From positions 3,100,001 through 3,164,000 of the forward strand of contig NZ_CP053085.1 in assembly GCF_013004105.1 (NCBI RefSeq): a stretch of DNA of 64,000 nucleotides, read 5' to 3'. This DNA is from Gemmatimonas groenlandica (lineage in GTDB: Bacteria > Gemmatimonadota > Gemmatimonadetes > Gemmatimonadales > Gemmatimonadaceae). Numbering within the stretch: the first letter of the stretch is position 1; each line of letters opens with the position of its first letter. Shown here in pieces: positions 34,712 to 42,625 of the stretch. The notes under the pieces are model-generated. The model was not told the DNA's origin. It worked only from the letters and a program-made list of their open reading frames with translations, and ran no database searches. A program made the position numbers and the translations under genes.

Positions 34712-35491
34712 CTACAGCGCCGCCAGCAGCGCCACCCGCTCCCGTGTACTCACCACCACGCCACCGGGCGCTTCGACCGTGACCGCGAACATCACCGCGC
34801 CGCCCACGGGCACGCGCGCGTTGATCGGCACGAACACTTCGGTGGCCCCGGGCGGCACGTCGAACACGCCACCGTCGACGGGATACCGCTGATCGCGCGT
34901 CTTGTCGAAGATCCACAACTGATACTGCCACCGGCGCGTGTCGTTCGACTTGAGCCCGATCAGACGCATCACGCCGCGTTGCGCGCTGGTACTCCACACC
35001 ACGTCCCCGCTGGCGCCGATGGCGGTGGAATCGGCGGTTGGCGCCCAAGCAATGCGGGTGATCGCCGAATCGACCGCCAACAGTGAGTCGCGCACCCACG
35101 AGGCAGCCGCCGACGCCGACGCGGCGGAGGGTACCATCGCGACAACGGCAGATGGCTTGGCCGGTCCGCGTGCCCACAGCGCAAGCATGGCCGCGGCGGC
35201 CAACCAGCCGCCCCACACCGCGAACGATCGGCGCGTGCGGGGTGATGCCGCGACGGTCAATGGCGCGCTCACGGGCGGCACCGGTGGCAGCACCACGACG
35301 GTGTTGTACGGCGCGAATGTGGGTTTGAGCGGCACGATCACCTCGCCCGCGGCAATGACACGTTCGGCAACGCCCGGCGGCAGCGCATCCTGCGCCGACA
35401 TCGACTCCGCCGCCAGCGCGGCCGTGATTTCACCGATCAGCAGCTCATCCCGAGTCGCGATGTCCGGCACCTCGTTCTCCTTCCCGCTCAT
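34712..35491 (-). CDS. Anti-sigma factor, RskA-type
   Basis: 259 residues. One membrane helix lies near 88-107 (FAVWGGWLAAAAMLALWARG). The exported C-terminal half (about 125-255) is an RskA-type domain: YQLWIFDKTRDQRYPVDGG, FDVPPGATEVFVPINARV and FAVTVEAPGG are its hallmarks. The N-terminal cytoplasmic part has no cysteines, so it lacks the zinc anti-sigma motif and must hold the sigma factor in another way, as in RskA. It overlaps the sigma gene as ATGA. The fasciclin gene is divergent, as in the mycobacterial SigK-RskA-MPT70 arrangement. Confidence 0.88.
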   Translation of the reverse strand: MSGKENEVPDIATRDELLIGEITAALAAESMSAQDALPPGVAERVIAAGEVIVPLKPTFAPYNTVVVLPPVPPVSAPLTVAASPRTRRSFAVWGGWLAAAAMLALWARGPAKPSAVVAMVPSAASASAAASWVRDSLLAVDSAITRIAWAPTADSTAIGASGDVVWSTSAQRGVMRLIGLKSNDTRRWQYQLWIFDKTRDQRYPVDGGVFDVPPGATEVFVPINARVPVGGAVMFAVTVEAPGGVVVSTRERVALLAAL

Positions 35492-36069
35492 GACTCGTGC
35501 TCCTCGTTCGTCGCATCCGACGCGTGATGCAAGTCGTTCGTGTGCAGCAGCATCGCCCGCGCGCGCTGCAGACCGCGACGGATGTGCGACTTCACCGTGC
35601 CCAACGGCGTATTGGTGGCCTTGGCGATCTCGTCGTGCGTACGCCCGTGCAGGAGCGAAAGCTCGAGCATCGTGCGCTGCGCCTCCGGCAACGCCCGCAG
35701 CGCTGCCCGTGCGCGCTCCACGCGATCGTCGCGCGCATCGTCGGATGGCTCATCGTGGGCCAGATCGAAATCGTCGGGGAGCGGTTCGAGTTCCACCGCC
35801 CGCTGACGTCGGCGCAACCGATCGATCAGCCGGCGGCGCGTCACCATCGCCACCCAGCCGGCCTCAGTGGAGCGCGTGGGCTCATAGCGCGCGGCACTGC
35901 GCCACAGATCGACGAACACCTCCTGCACCGCATCCTCGGCGTCACGCGCATCGGGCGACCAGCGTCGCACCAGCGACCAGATCAGCGCACCATAGCGTGC
36001 GACACACTCGCGCACGGCATGCTCGTCGCCCGTCGCGATCCGCGGCAGTAGCGGGGCGGCGCTCGACAT
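35488..36069 (-). CDS. ECF RNA polymerase sigma factor (SigK-like)
   Basis: About 193 residues from ATG 36069; an ATG at 36159 would add 30 residues, and neither start has a strong ribosome site. Region 2 covers residues 10-75 (DAEDAVQEVFVDLWRSA and WVAMVTRRRLIDRLRRRQ), and region 4 covers 120-180 (LPEAQRTMLELSLLHGRTHDEIA, then LGTVKSHIRRGLQRAR). It directs RNA polymerase to its regulon when the RskA-type anti-sigma is inactivated. The two genes overlap by 4 bases. The likely target is the divergent fasciclin gene 366 bases away; the promoter motif could not be fixed by eye. Confidence 0.92.
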   Translation of the reverse strand: MSSAAPLLPRIATGDEHAVRECVARYGALIWSLVRRWSPDARDAEDAVQEVFVDLWRSAARYEPTRSTEAGWVAMVTRRRLIDRLRRRQRAVELEPLPDDFDLAHDEPSDDARDDRVERARAALRALPEAQRTMLELSLLHGRTHDEIAKATNTPLGTVKSHIRRGLQRARAMLLHTNDLHHASDATNEEHES

Positions 36070-36434
36070 AACGGGGGTGAAGGACCCCGTCACGAGCGAC
36101 AGATGCGCCCGCGAGTCGTCACGCCTGTTGCTTTCCGGTGGTGATGTAGCGTTGTCCATACCTGGGCGAAGTCGACCGACGCGAGGATGTGTCCCGAAAT
36201 ACACGAGCGCTCCGACGGGGTTCACATCAGTGTTCGCCGGCGCCCGCGTGTTGGATGCAGCAAAGCGGCGATTGGTTGTGAGCCCCTGAGGAATTCATAC
36301 AAATCGACCGCACGCGTGGGGCTTTCCCATTGCCGAGAAATCTTTCGCGACTCGGCTGCATCCACGGCGCATCGGGCAGACGAACTGGAAGGCATTACCG
36401 CATTTCACTGTTCGTACCCCCACCGGAGCCTTCC

Positions 36435-37253
36435 ATGCCGTGCACGCCTTCACGCGTTCTCCTCGCCGCCCTGTTCAGCGCGTCACTCAGCGCGTCCCTC
36501 ACCCTCGCCCCGCAGGCGTCGGCGCAGCATCCGTCACGTAGCGCGTCCACGTCGCCAACGATCCCCCAGGTCGCGAAGACCGCCGGTCAGTTCACCACGC
36601 TGCTGGCGGCCGTCGATGCTGCCGGCCTCACACAGACACTGCTCGGACGCGGGCCGTTCACGCTCTTCGCGCCCACCGATGAGGCCTTCAAGCGTCTCCC
36701 CAACGGTACGGTTGCCGAGCTGCTCAAGCCCGAGAATCGCGAGAAGCTGCGCACGATCCTGACGTATCATGTGGTCGCCGGCCGCGTCACGGCGGCGCAG
36801 GCGCGTACGGTGCGAACGGCGGAAACGGTCGCCGATCTCGACGTGCGCATCTCCGATGTGAACGGCGAGCTGCGCATCAACGACGCCACGGTCCGTATCG
36901 CTGACATTCCGGCCAGCAACGGCATCATCCACGTAATCGATCGCGTGCTGCTCCCGCCCGATGCCCGCGCGAGCGAATCGGCCAGTGTCAGCGCCAGCGG
37001 CAGTGCGACGTCACTGATCGACTACGCGATCGACCGCGGAGCTCCGCTTTACAACGACGGCCAGCCGGCATCGACGGTGGCGATCTACGAAGTCGTCGCC
37101 AGCGCATTGCTGGCGTTCAACGACCGTGAAGTGCCCGACGAGGCGAAGCGGGGGCTTCGTGCGGCTTTGCGGGAGAGCCGCGGTACGCCGCGGGAGCGGG
37201 CCGTCGCCTTGCGGCGCGCGCTCGATTCGGCCCGGCAGATGGGGGCGCGCTGA
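36435..37253 (+). CDS. Exported fasciclin-domain protein
   Basis: 272 residues from ATG 36435, with a signal peptide cleaved near QASA-QHP. A FAS1 domain spans about 40-175: FTTLLAAVDAAGLTQTL, FTLFAPTDEAFKRLP, ILTYHVVAGRV and IIHVIDRVLLPP are all FAS1 landmarks. The last 85 residues are helical with many Arg and Ala and form a separate tail (AIYEVVASALLAFNDREV) that I do not recognise. It is divergent from the ECF sigma and anti-sigma genes, which probably control it, as SigK does for MPT70/MPT83 in mycobacteria. Repeat B2 follows 55 bases after its stop. Confidence 0.9.
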   Translation: MPCTPSRVLLAALFSASLSASLTLAPQASAQHPSRSASTSPTIPQVAKTAGQFTTLLAAVDAAGLTQTLLGRGPFTLFAPTDEAFKRLPNGTVAELLKPENREKLRTILTYHVVAGRVTAAQARTVRTAETVADLDVRISDVNGELRINDATVRIADIPASNGIIHVIDRVLLPPDARASESASVSASGSATSLIDYAIDRGAPLYNDGQPASTVAIYEVVASALLAFNDREVPDEAKRGLRAALRESRGTPRERAVALRRALDSARQMGAR

Positions 37254-37308
37254 GGCTGGAACTGACCGCGCGGCCACGGGTACCGCGCTGACGGTTGATG
37301 GCTCTTTG

Positions 37309-37420
37309 GTTCACGCGAAGGGCGCGAAGGGCCGCGAAGGGCGCGAAGAACAACAAAAGAAGAAATTATTGTTGCTGTTCTTCGCGTCTCTTCGCGGCCC
37401 TTCGCGAGCTTCGCGTGAAC
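37309..37420. repeat. Long intergenic palindrome, family B copy 2
   Basis: About 112 bases, with the same arms as copy 1: GTTCACGCGAAGGGCGCGAA on the left and TTCGCGAGCTTCGCGTGAAC on the right, plus an AT-rich loop. It lies 55 bases past the fasciclin gene stop, in the 350-base convergent gap before the TonB receptor gene. This gap also holds the palindrome at 37504; I see no gene in it. Confidence 0.85.
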
Positions 37421-37503
37421 GACGAGCCTATCATCGAATCGGCCTCCATCAGACATCTCAACCAATGGCACCGCCAAACACAATCCGCGGCTCTTTCAGT
37501 GTT

Positions 37504-37560
37504 GATCAGCGGTTAGGCAGTTCCCCTTCGGCCGCTAAAGGAACAGCCTAACCGCTGATC
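37504..37560. repeat. Perfect-arm palindrome between convergent genes
   Basis: GATCAGCGGTTAGGC (37504-37518) is matched perfectly by GCCTAACCGCTGATC (37546-37560). After an A-A mismatch, GTTCC/GGAAC extends the stem to about 20 bp, with a loop containing CTTCGG. It sits 43 bases before the TonB receptor stop codon. It could be a bidirectional terminator or a single copy of a third palindrome family. Confidence 0.75.
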
Positions 37561-37602
37561 GGCACGAATGCACGCTGATCTATATCGAGCGCACCTCGAA
37601 CC

Positions 37603-39729
37603 CTAGAACTCCGCGCTCAACGTCGCGAACACCGCGCGCGCCGGTAGCACGAAGTAGCGCACGCGCCCCGACCCCGACACCGCACCGCTCGCGAACTTCT
37701 GATTGTCGCCAAGGTTCGCGCCGCGCACGGTGAGTGCATATCGGCCCAGTGTAGCCCGCCCCGACGCATCGACCGTGTAGTATTCAGGCAGCCTGCGATC
37801 GGCACTGCTGGTGTTATCCAGATACGCCTTCGACTGATAGCGCCCTTCCACGCTCACCATGAAGCGGTTCGTCGGCGAGAACTCAACGCGATGCGACGAG
37901 ATGAACGCCGGCGTGAGCAGCGGCGTCACGTTGCGCCGTACCACCGGCGTGCCGCGCGAGGAATCGGTGAACTGCGCGATACGGTTCTGACTCCACGTGG
38001 CGTTGCCGGCGAGCACCAAACGTGAGATCCCGCGATACGCCGCATCCACCTCGATACCACGGCGGTAGCTGTTGCCCACGTTCCGACGTAGAATCGAGCC
38101 CGAAGCGGTGGGCGCACCGATCCGCGCGATGTCGTTGCGGAAATCCATGCTGTACAGATTCGCCGACACATCCATCGTCGCGCGCGACAGCGTGATACCC
38201 AATTCGGCGTCGCGCACCGACTCCGGCTTCACCCGCGTGAAATCGCCGTAGTCGGCCACATTGCCGCTGTTCAAATCATCGTCGCCAGCGAACAGATCGT
38301 TGCGCGCCGGTTCCCGACTCGTGATGCCGTACGACGCGTAGGTGGAAAGACCCGTGGCCAGCTGGTACGTGACGCCCGCCTTCGGATTGAAGAACATCCA
38401 ATCGACGCTGCGCTCGTCGATACCGGCGTTGGCGTCGGGCTCGTAGCGGAACTTCGCATAACGTCCCTGCAGGTCGGCAAACCATCGCGCCCGGCCAGCG
38501 TCGAGCGACAGCTTGGCGAACGCACTGGCGTCCTGCTTGTGCCCGGTGTTGTCGTACAGCGTAGTCGAAGGCTGGAAATAGCCACGGTGCGCGCGCTGAT
38601 ACGTATTCGCGTTGATGCCCGTGTTCACACGCAGCGCACCACGCTCTACGTTGTACGCGCTCGTGACGCCATACCACGTGTGCGCCAGGTTGAAGCGATA
38701 GCGATCAGGGAGCTCGATGTAGTCGTAGTTGCCGCTGGCTGAGTTGCGGTACACCGTGGTGCTCACCGACCCGCCGTTCTGCAGCGCGCGCGTATACGCC
38801 AACGACACCATCTGCTGGCCGAACTTGTCGCGCTCGTCGGGCTGCAGCGGATTGTAGCGGCGGTTCGTGGCCAGCTGTTCCAATGTGGCGCCGGTATACG
38901 AGAGCGTATCGGCCAGCAGCCCCACCAGCGTGGTCAGCTTGACCACGTCGCGCGCGCCGAACCATCCGGCACCAACGAAGGCCGAACGGCCCATCACACC
39001 ACTATGATCGCGGTAGCCGTTGGTGCGCAGCGCACTGGCGCGGCCGTACACAGCGAATTTGCTATCGGTCAGCCCCGAGTTGAATGACGCACTCACCCGC
39101 TGTGCGCCGTACGATCCCATCTGCAGCTGCACGTCACCGCCGGCATCGGGCCGTGCCACCGGCATCGTCTCGAAGTTGACACTGCCCGCGAACGACGCCG
39201 TGCCTGCCGTACTCGTGCCCACACCACGCTGCACCTGCACCGACTGGACACTCGACATCAAGTCGGGAATGTCAGCAAAGTACAGCACCTGATCTTCCAT
39301 ATCATTCAACGGGACGCCGTCGAGGGTGATATTGATGCGCGTCTGGTCGAGGCCGCGGAGGCGGAGGTAACTGTATCCCCACAGCGTACCCGTCTCCGTA
39401 TGCGACGTCATCGAGGGCGCCGCGTTCATGAGCAGCATGGGCGCATCTTGCCCGAAGTGCCGTTGCGTGATGGCAGCGCGCCCGATGGTCGTTTGCGAGA
39501 TCGGCGCCTGCTCGTTGGCGCGAATGGCGCGGACCAGCACGCCTTCGATGCGACGCACCGAGTCGGCCTTGGCAGCGGCCGAGGCGGAAACCTTGGTGCT
39601 GTCGGGACGGGACTGGGCGCCGAGCGTGCCAGCGGAAACAGTCTGGAGGGTAGCGCTGAGGACAGCGCTCAGGGTGGCGACACAAAGTCGCCGCGTGCGC
39701 CATGGGCGCGCGATTGCGTGCGGATACAT
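37603..39729 (-). CDS. TonB-dependent outer-membrane receptor, TPP-riboswitch controlled
   Basis: 708 residues. An exported signal (RRLCVATLSAVLSATLQTVSAG) is followed by a plug domain (about 60-190) with APMLLMNAAPSM, YLRLRGLDQTRINITLDGVPLND and VQVQRGVGTSTAG, then a 22-strand barrel ending in the aromatic VFATLSAEF. It takes up a substrate across the outer membrane with TonB energy. A TPP riboswitch directly upstream and the divergent PnuC-type transporter and kinase genes make thiamine the likely substrate. The Shine-Dalgarno stretch AGGGAG is part of the riboswitch 3' end. No TonB or ExbB gene is nearby. Confidence 0.92.
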   Translation of the reverse strand: MYPHAIARPWRTRRLCVATLSAVLSATLQTVSAGTLGAQSRPDSTKVSASAAAKADSVRRIEGVLVRAIRANEQAPISQTTIGRAAITQRHFGQDAPMLLMNAAPSMTSHTETGTLWGYSYLRLRGLDQTRINITLDGVPLNDMEDQVLYFADIPDLMSSVQSVQVQRGVGTSTAGTASFAGSVNFETMPVARPDAGGDVQLQMGSYGAQRVSASFNSGLTDSKFAVYGRASALRTNGYRDHSGVMGRSAFVGAGWFGARDVVKLTTLVGLLADTLSYTGATLEQLATNRRYNPLQPDERDKFGQQMVSLAYTRALQNGGSVSTTVYRNSASGNYDYIELPDRYRFNLAHTWYGVTSAYNVERGALRVNTGINANTYQRAHRGYFQPSTTLYDNTGHKQDASAFAKLSLDAGRARWFADLQGRYAKFRYEPDANAGIDERSVDWMFFNPKAGVTYQLATGLSTYASYGITSREPARNDLFAGDDDLNSGNVADYGDFTRVKPESVRDAELGITLSRATMDVSANLYSMDFRNDIARIGAPTASGSILRRNVGNSYRRGIEVDAAYRGISRLVLAGNATWSQNRIAQFTDSSRGTPVVRRNVTPLLTPAFISSHRVEFSPTNRFMVSVEGRYQSKAYLDNTSSADRRLPEYYTVDASGRATLGRYALTVRGANLGDNQKFASGAVSGSGRVRYFVLPARAVFATLSAEF

Positions 39730-39735
39730 CGATTG

Positions 39736-39822
39736 GACTCCCTACGCCGGTACGAGCCGGATCAGGTTCTACGGGACTCTCTCAGCCAACGCGCACTGGC
39801 GGCGCTGGCACCCCGGTCATGT
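39736..39822 (-). promoter_or_regulatory. TPP riboswitch (THI element)
   Basis: The minus strand reads GGGGTGCC, then GCTGAGAGAGTCCC, then GAACCTGATCCGG and CCGGCGTAGGGAGTCC. These are the conserved TPP aptamer blocks: the CTGAGA pyrimidine-sensing loop and the ACCTGAT ... GCGTAGGGA pyrophosphate-sensing arm, in the right order and spacing. The last block contains the ribosome-binding stretch AGGGAG, 8 bases before the receptor ATG at 39729. Control is therefore probably at translation: TPP binding would hide the ribosome site. Confidence 0.95.
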
Positions 39823-39851
39823 GCGGTGAACCCTAATTAGCTTTGGCGTTC

Positions 39852-40523
39852 ATGACCAGTACGGAGTTCCACCTCCTGTCCGAGCCCTGTGCCTGGCTCG
39901 TCGCGCACGGAAGCTCCTGCGCGGAGCTCCTCGGCTTCATCACGGGTGTGCTCAACGTGTGGCTGGTCACGCGTGAGAACATCTGGAGCTGGCCACTTGG
40001 CGTGCTCAACGCCGGATTCTACGTGGTCGTGTTCGCCCGCACCGGTCTCTATTCCGACACCGGCCTGCAGGTGGTGTATCTGGTGTTGTCGCTGTACGGC
40101 TGGTGGCATTGGCTGCGGGGTGGCCCAAGCCAAAAAGCAGTCGTCGTCACGCGCACCACGCGTCGTACCGCGCTGATCATGACGGCCATCGCACTCGTGA
40201 CGTGGGTGTCCCTGGCCACCATTACGCGGCGGCTGCCCGGTGCCGCGCTGCCGTGGCTCGACGCGGCGCTGGTGTCGATCAGTCTCGTGGCGCAGTACAT
40301 GATGACGCGCAAACTCCTCGAGAACTGGTTGCTCTGGATCGCCGTCGACGTGGTCTACGTTGGTCTGTTCATCAACCGGCAGCTCCCGCTCACGGCGGTT
40401 CTCTACGCCGTGTTTCTGGTGCTCGCCATCATCGGCTACGTGCAATGGCATCGATCGGCGGCGCGGACGCGCCTCGCGAACGCTCCCGCGAACTCACCCG
40501 AGCACTCACCCGCGTCGTCCTGA
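39852..40523 (+). CDS. PnuC/PnuT-family vitamin transporter, probably for thiamine
   Basis: About 223 residues from ATG 39852; a TTG at 39843 is an alternative. About seven helices are seen. The motif TRENIWSWPLGVLNAGFYVVVF with TGLYSDTGLQVVYLVLSLYGWWHW is the core of the PnuC family (nicotinamide riboside) and its PnuT branch (thiamine). ENWLLWIAVDVVYVGLFINR is the second family motif. The TPP riboswitch is on the other strand just upstream and the partner kinase is downstream, so thiamine is favoured over nicotinamide riboside, by context. The two promoters must lie in about 30 bases around TAATTAG. Confidence 0.88.
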   Translation: MTSTEFHLLSEPCAWLVAHGSSCAELLGFITGVLNVWLVTRENIWSWPLGVLNAGFYVVVFARTGLYSDTGLQVVYLVLSLYGWWHWLRGGPSQKAVVVTRTTRRTALIMTAIALVTWVSLATITRRLPGAALPWLDAALVSISLVAQYMMTRKLLENWLLWIAVDVVYVGLFINRQLPLTAVLYAVFLVLAIIGYVQWHRSAARTRLANAPANSPEHSPASS

Positions 40524-41044
40524 CCGGGTCGGAGTCGGTGGGCAAGACCACGCTCGGCGCGCAGCTGGCGGCGCGCTTCGGCGTAGCGTGCGTGCCGGAG
40601 TTCGTGCGCGACTATGCCGCGGCCAAGGGGGCGCCGCTCGACTTTCGCGACCATGGCCCCATCGCCAAGGGGCAGATGGCTCTCGAAGACGCGAACATCG
40701 CCGCCGCCACCGCCCGCGGCGACGCGCTACTGCTGCAGGACACCGATTTGGTCAGCACCGTCGTGTACTGCCATCACTACTTTGGCCGCTGCCCCGAGTT
40801 CATCGAGCAAGCGGCCATCGCGCGCCGACCCACGCACTACCTGCTGCTCGATATCGACGTCCCCTGGATTGCCGACGGCATCCGCGACCGTGGGGAGCAG
40901 CGCGACGAGGTGCAGGCCCTCTTTCGCGAGACGCTGGCGCGATTCGACGCGCCGGTTACCGTTGTGCGTGGCAAGTGGGATGAACGACTGGCCACGGCCG
41001 CCGCACTGATCGACGTTCTCCTCGACACCCACCGACATGGCTGA
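40445..41044 (+). CDS. NadR-like P-loop kinase, likely vitamin-salvage kinase
   Basis: About 199 residues from ATG 40445, overlapping the transporter gene by 79 bases; no later good start precedes the P-loop. Residues 28-36 form the Walker A loop GSESVGKTT, followed by CVPEFVRDYAAAKG, ALLLQDTDLVSTVVYCHHYFG and YLLLDIDVPWIADGIRDRG, all matching the kinase half of NadR. No nucleotidyltransferase domain is attached. NadR-type kinases phosphorylate nicotinamide riboside; next to a TPP-linked transporter the substrate may be thiamine, trapping it after import. That is an inference from the gene neighbourhood. It overlaps the DUF6526 gene by 8 bases. Confidence 0.85.
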   Translation: MASIGGADAPRERSRELTRALTRVVLTGSESVGKTTLGAQLAARFGVACVPEFVRDYAAAKGAPLDFRDHGPIAKGQMALEDANIAAATARGDALLLQDTDLVSTVVYCHHYFGRCPEFIEQAAIARRPTHYLLLDIDVPWIADGIRDRGEQRDEVQALFRETLARFDAPVTVVRGKWDERLATAAALIDVLLDTHRHG

Positions 41045-41477
41045 TAAGACTCAGAACTTCGCGAATCATGGGCAATTCATGCCCATGTACCATTTCTTCA
41101 CCGCTCCGCTCTCGATGATTTTCTTGATCTGGAGCGTGTGGCGAGCCCTGACGATCCGGGACGTGGAGACGCACTACATGCTGGTCGGCGCACTGGCGCT
41201 GTTCGGGGTCGTCACGGTGTCGCGTCTGTCGCCACTCCGCGCGCAGGATCGCCTCATCCGCCTCGAAGAGCAGCTGCGCTACTCCCGCCTGCTGCCGGCC
41301 GACCTCGCCGCCCGTGCGCAGGCCGCCTTCTCGCCGCGCCACTACATCGCGCTGCGCTTCGCGAGCGACGCCGAGCTAGCGTCGATGGTGGAGATGGTGC
41401 TCAAGAATCCGGCGCTCAAGGGCAAGGAGATCAAGAGCCAGATCAAGACGTGGCGCCCGGACACCTTCCGCGTGTGA
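41037..41477 (+). CDS. DUF6526-type membrane protein
   Basis: 146 residues. QNFANHGQFMPMYHFFTAPLS at the N-terminus leads into two helices (MIFLIWSVWRAL and YMLVGALALFGVVTVSRL). A basic cytoplasmic tail follows with IRLEEQLRYSRLLPADLAARAQAAFS and LRFASDAELASMVEMVL, which is characteristic of DUF6526. Its function is unknown. It overlaps the NadR-like kinase gene by 8 bases and may be part of that transcript. The RmlB-like gene follows 22 bases later. Confidence 0.75.
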   Translation: MADKTQNFANHGQFMPMYHFFTAPLSMIFLIWSVWRALTIRDVETHYMLVGALALFGVVTVSRLSPLRAQDRLIRLEEQLRYSRLLPADLAARAQAAFSPRHYIALRFASDAELASMVEMVLKNPALKGKEIKSQIKTWRPDTFRV

Positions 41478-41499
41478 GTTGCGCGAGGGAGCGAACGGC

Positions 41500-42558
41500 G
41501 TGTCGCGCAGCCTGCTGATTACTGGGGGCGCCGGCTTCATCGGCGGGAACTTCGTGCACTATTGGAGCGCGCGGTATCCCGCCGACGTGGTGATTGTGCT
41601 CGACGCGCTCACCTACGCTGGAAATATCGCCACGCTGCGAACACTGATCGACCGCGGGCGTGTGCACTTCGCACATGGTGACATCAACGACATCACGCTG
41701 GTCGACGCACTGCTCCGCCAACACGACGTCGACACGGTCGTTCACTTTGCCGCGGAAACGCACGTTGACCGGTCGATCACCGATCCGTCGGCCTTTGTGC
41801 GGACCAACGTCCTCGGCACACAGGTGCTGCTCGAAGCCTGCCGGCGCGTCTGGTGCGAGCATGGTGCCTGGCGCGCCGGCGCACGCTTCCATCACGTCTC
41901 GACCGATGAGGTCTACGGGTCACTCGACGCCGATGATCCGCCGTTTTCCGAGACGACCCCCGTTGCCCCGAATTCGCCGTACGCCGCGAGCAAGGCAAGC
42001 GCCGATCATTTCGTGCGCGCATACGCACACACGTATGGGATGACCGCGTCGATCAGCAACGCCTCGAACAACTACGGGCCGTATCATTTTCCCGAAAAGC
42101 TGATTCCGCTCACGATCGTCAATGCGCTGCACGGCGAACGCATTCCCGTGTACGGCGATGGACAGCAGATCCGCGACTGGCTGTACGTGGACGACCATTG
42201 CGCTGCGATCGACCTGATCCTGCACAGTCCCCACGGGAGCGTCACCTATAACGTCGGTGGTCGTGCCGAACACCGGAATCTCAGTATCGTGCGCCAACTC
42301 TGCGCGCTGCTCGACGAACGGTTCGCGCGTGATGCGTCACTCGCCACGAGCTTTCCGGACTGCCCGGCCTCTCGTGGCGTCGACTGTGCGTCACTGATCA
42401 CCTTCGTTGACGATCGCCTCGGCCACGACCGCCGCTATGCCGTCGACCCGTCGCGCATCGCAGCGCGCCTCGGCTTCGAGCCTCGCGAGACACTCGCCTC
42501 CGGCCTCGCGCGCACGGTTGATTGGTTCCTGACCAACGAAGCCTGGTGGCAACGATAG
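41500..42558 (+). CDS. rmlB: dTDP-glucose 4,6-dehydratase
   Basis: About 352 residues from a GTG at 41500, preceded by AGGGAG; a TTG further upstream is less likely. It is an extended short-chain dehydrogenase: NAD loop TGGAGFIGG (8-16), the STDEVYG segment (134-140) typical of RmlB, and the YxxxK pair Y161/K165 in YAASKAS. It converts dTDP-glucose to the 4-keto-6-deoxy sugar for rhamnose and other deoxysugars. RmlA, RmlC and RmlD genes are not adjacent, so it is an isolated step here. A 23-bp perfect palindrome follows its stop codon. Confidence 0.9.
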   Translation: MSRSLLITGGAGFIGGNFVHYWSARYPADVVIVLDALTYAGNIATLRTLIDRGRVHFAHGDINDITLVDALLRQHDVDTVVHFAAETHVDRSITDPSAFVRTNVLGTQVLLEACRRVWCEHGAWRAGARFHHVSTDEVYGSLDADDPPFSETTPVAPNSPYAASKASADHFVRAYAHTYGMTASISNASNNYGPYHFPEKLIPLTIVNALHGERIPVYGDGQQIRDWLYVDDHCAAIDLILHSPHGSVTYNVGGRAEHRNLSIVRQLCALLDERFARDASLATSFPDCPASRGVDCASLITFVDDRLGHDRRYAVDPSRIAARLGFEPRETLASGLARTVDWFLTNEAWWQR

Positions 42559-42568
42559 GCGGTCGAGT

Positions 42569-42622
42569 TTCAAGGGGTCAGAGTCGTTGAAACTTGACGT
42601 TCAACGACTCTGACCCCTTGAA
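42569..42622. terminator. Perfect 23-bp palindrome at a convergent junction
   Basis: TTCAAGGGGTCAGAGTCGTTGAA (42569-42591) is an exact inverted copy of 42600-42622, with an 8-base loop. It lies between the stops of the rmlB gene (42558) and the methyltransferase gene (42626). The stem is much longer than an ordinary terminator and the GGGGTCAGAGTC word recurs in intergenic repeats of many bacteria, so it may be a dispersed repeat that also ends both transcripts. Confidence 0.8.
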
Positions 42623-42625
42623 GCC

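Noticed and set aside
36160-36434. ECF promoter between the sigma and fasciclin genes.
   Set aside because: Several GGAA-like and CGTA-like words exist but none has the right spacing, so I did not assign a promoter.
39843-39851. TTG start for the PnuC-type transporter.
   Set aside because: The ATG at 39852 is simpler; the TTG adds three residues and would sit even closer to the opposite riboswitch promoter, so I list it only as an alternative.
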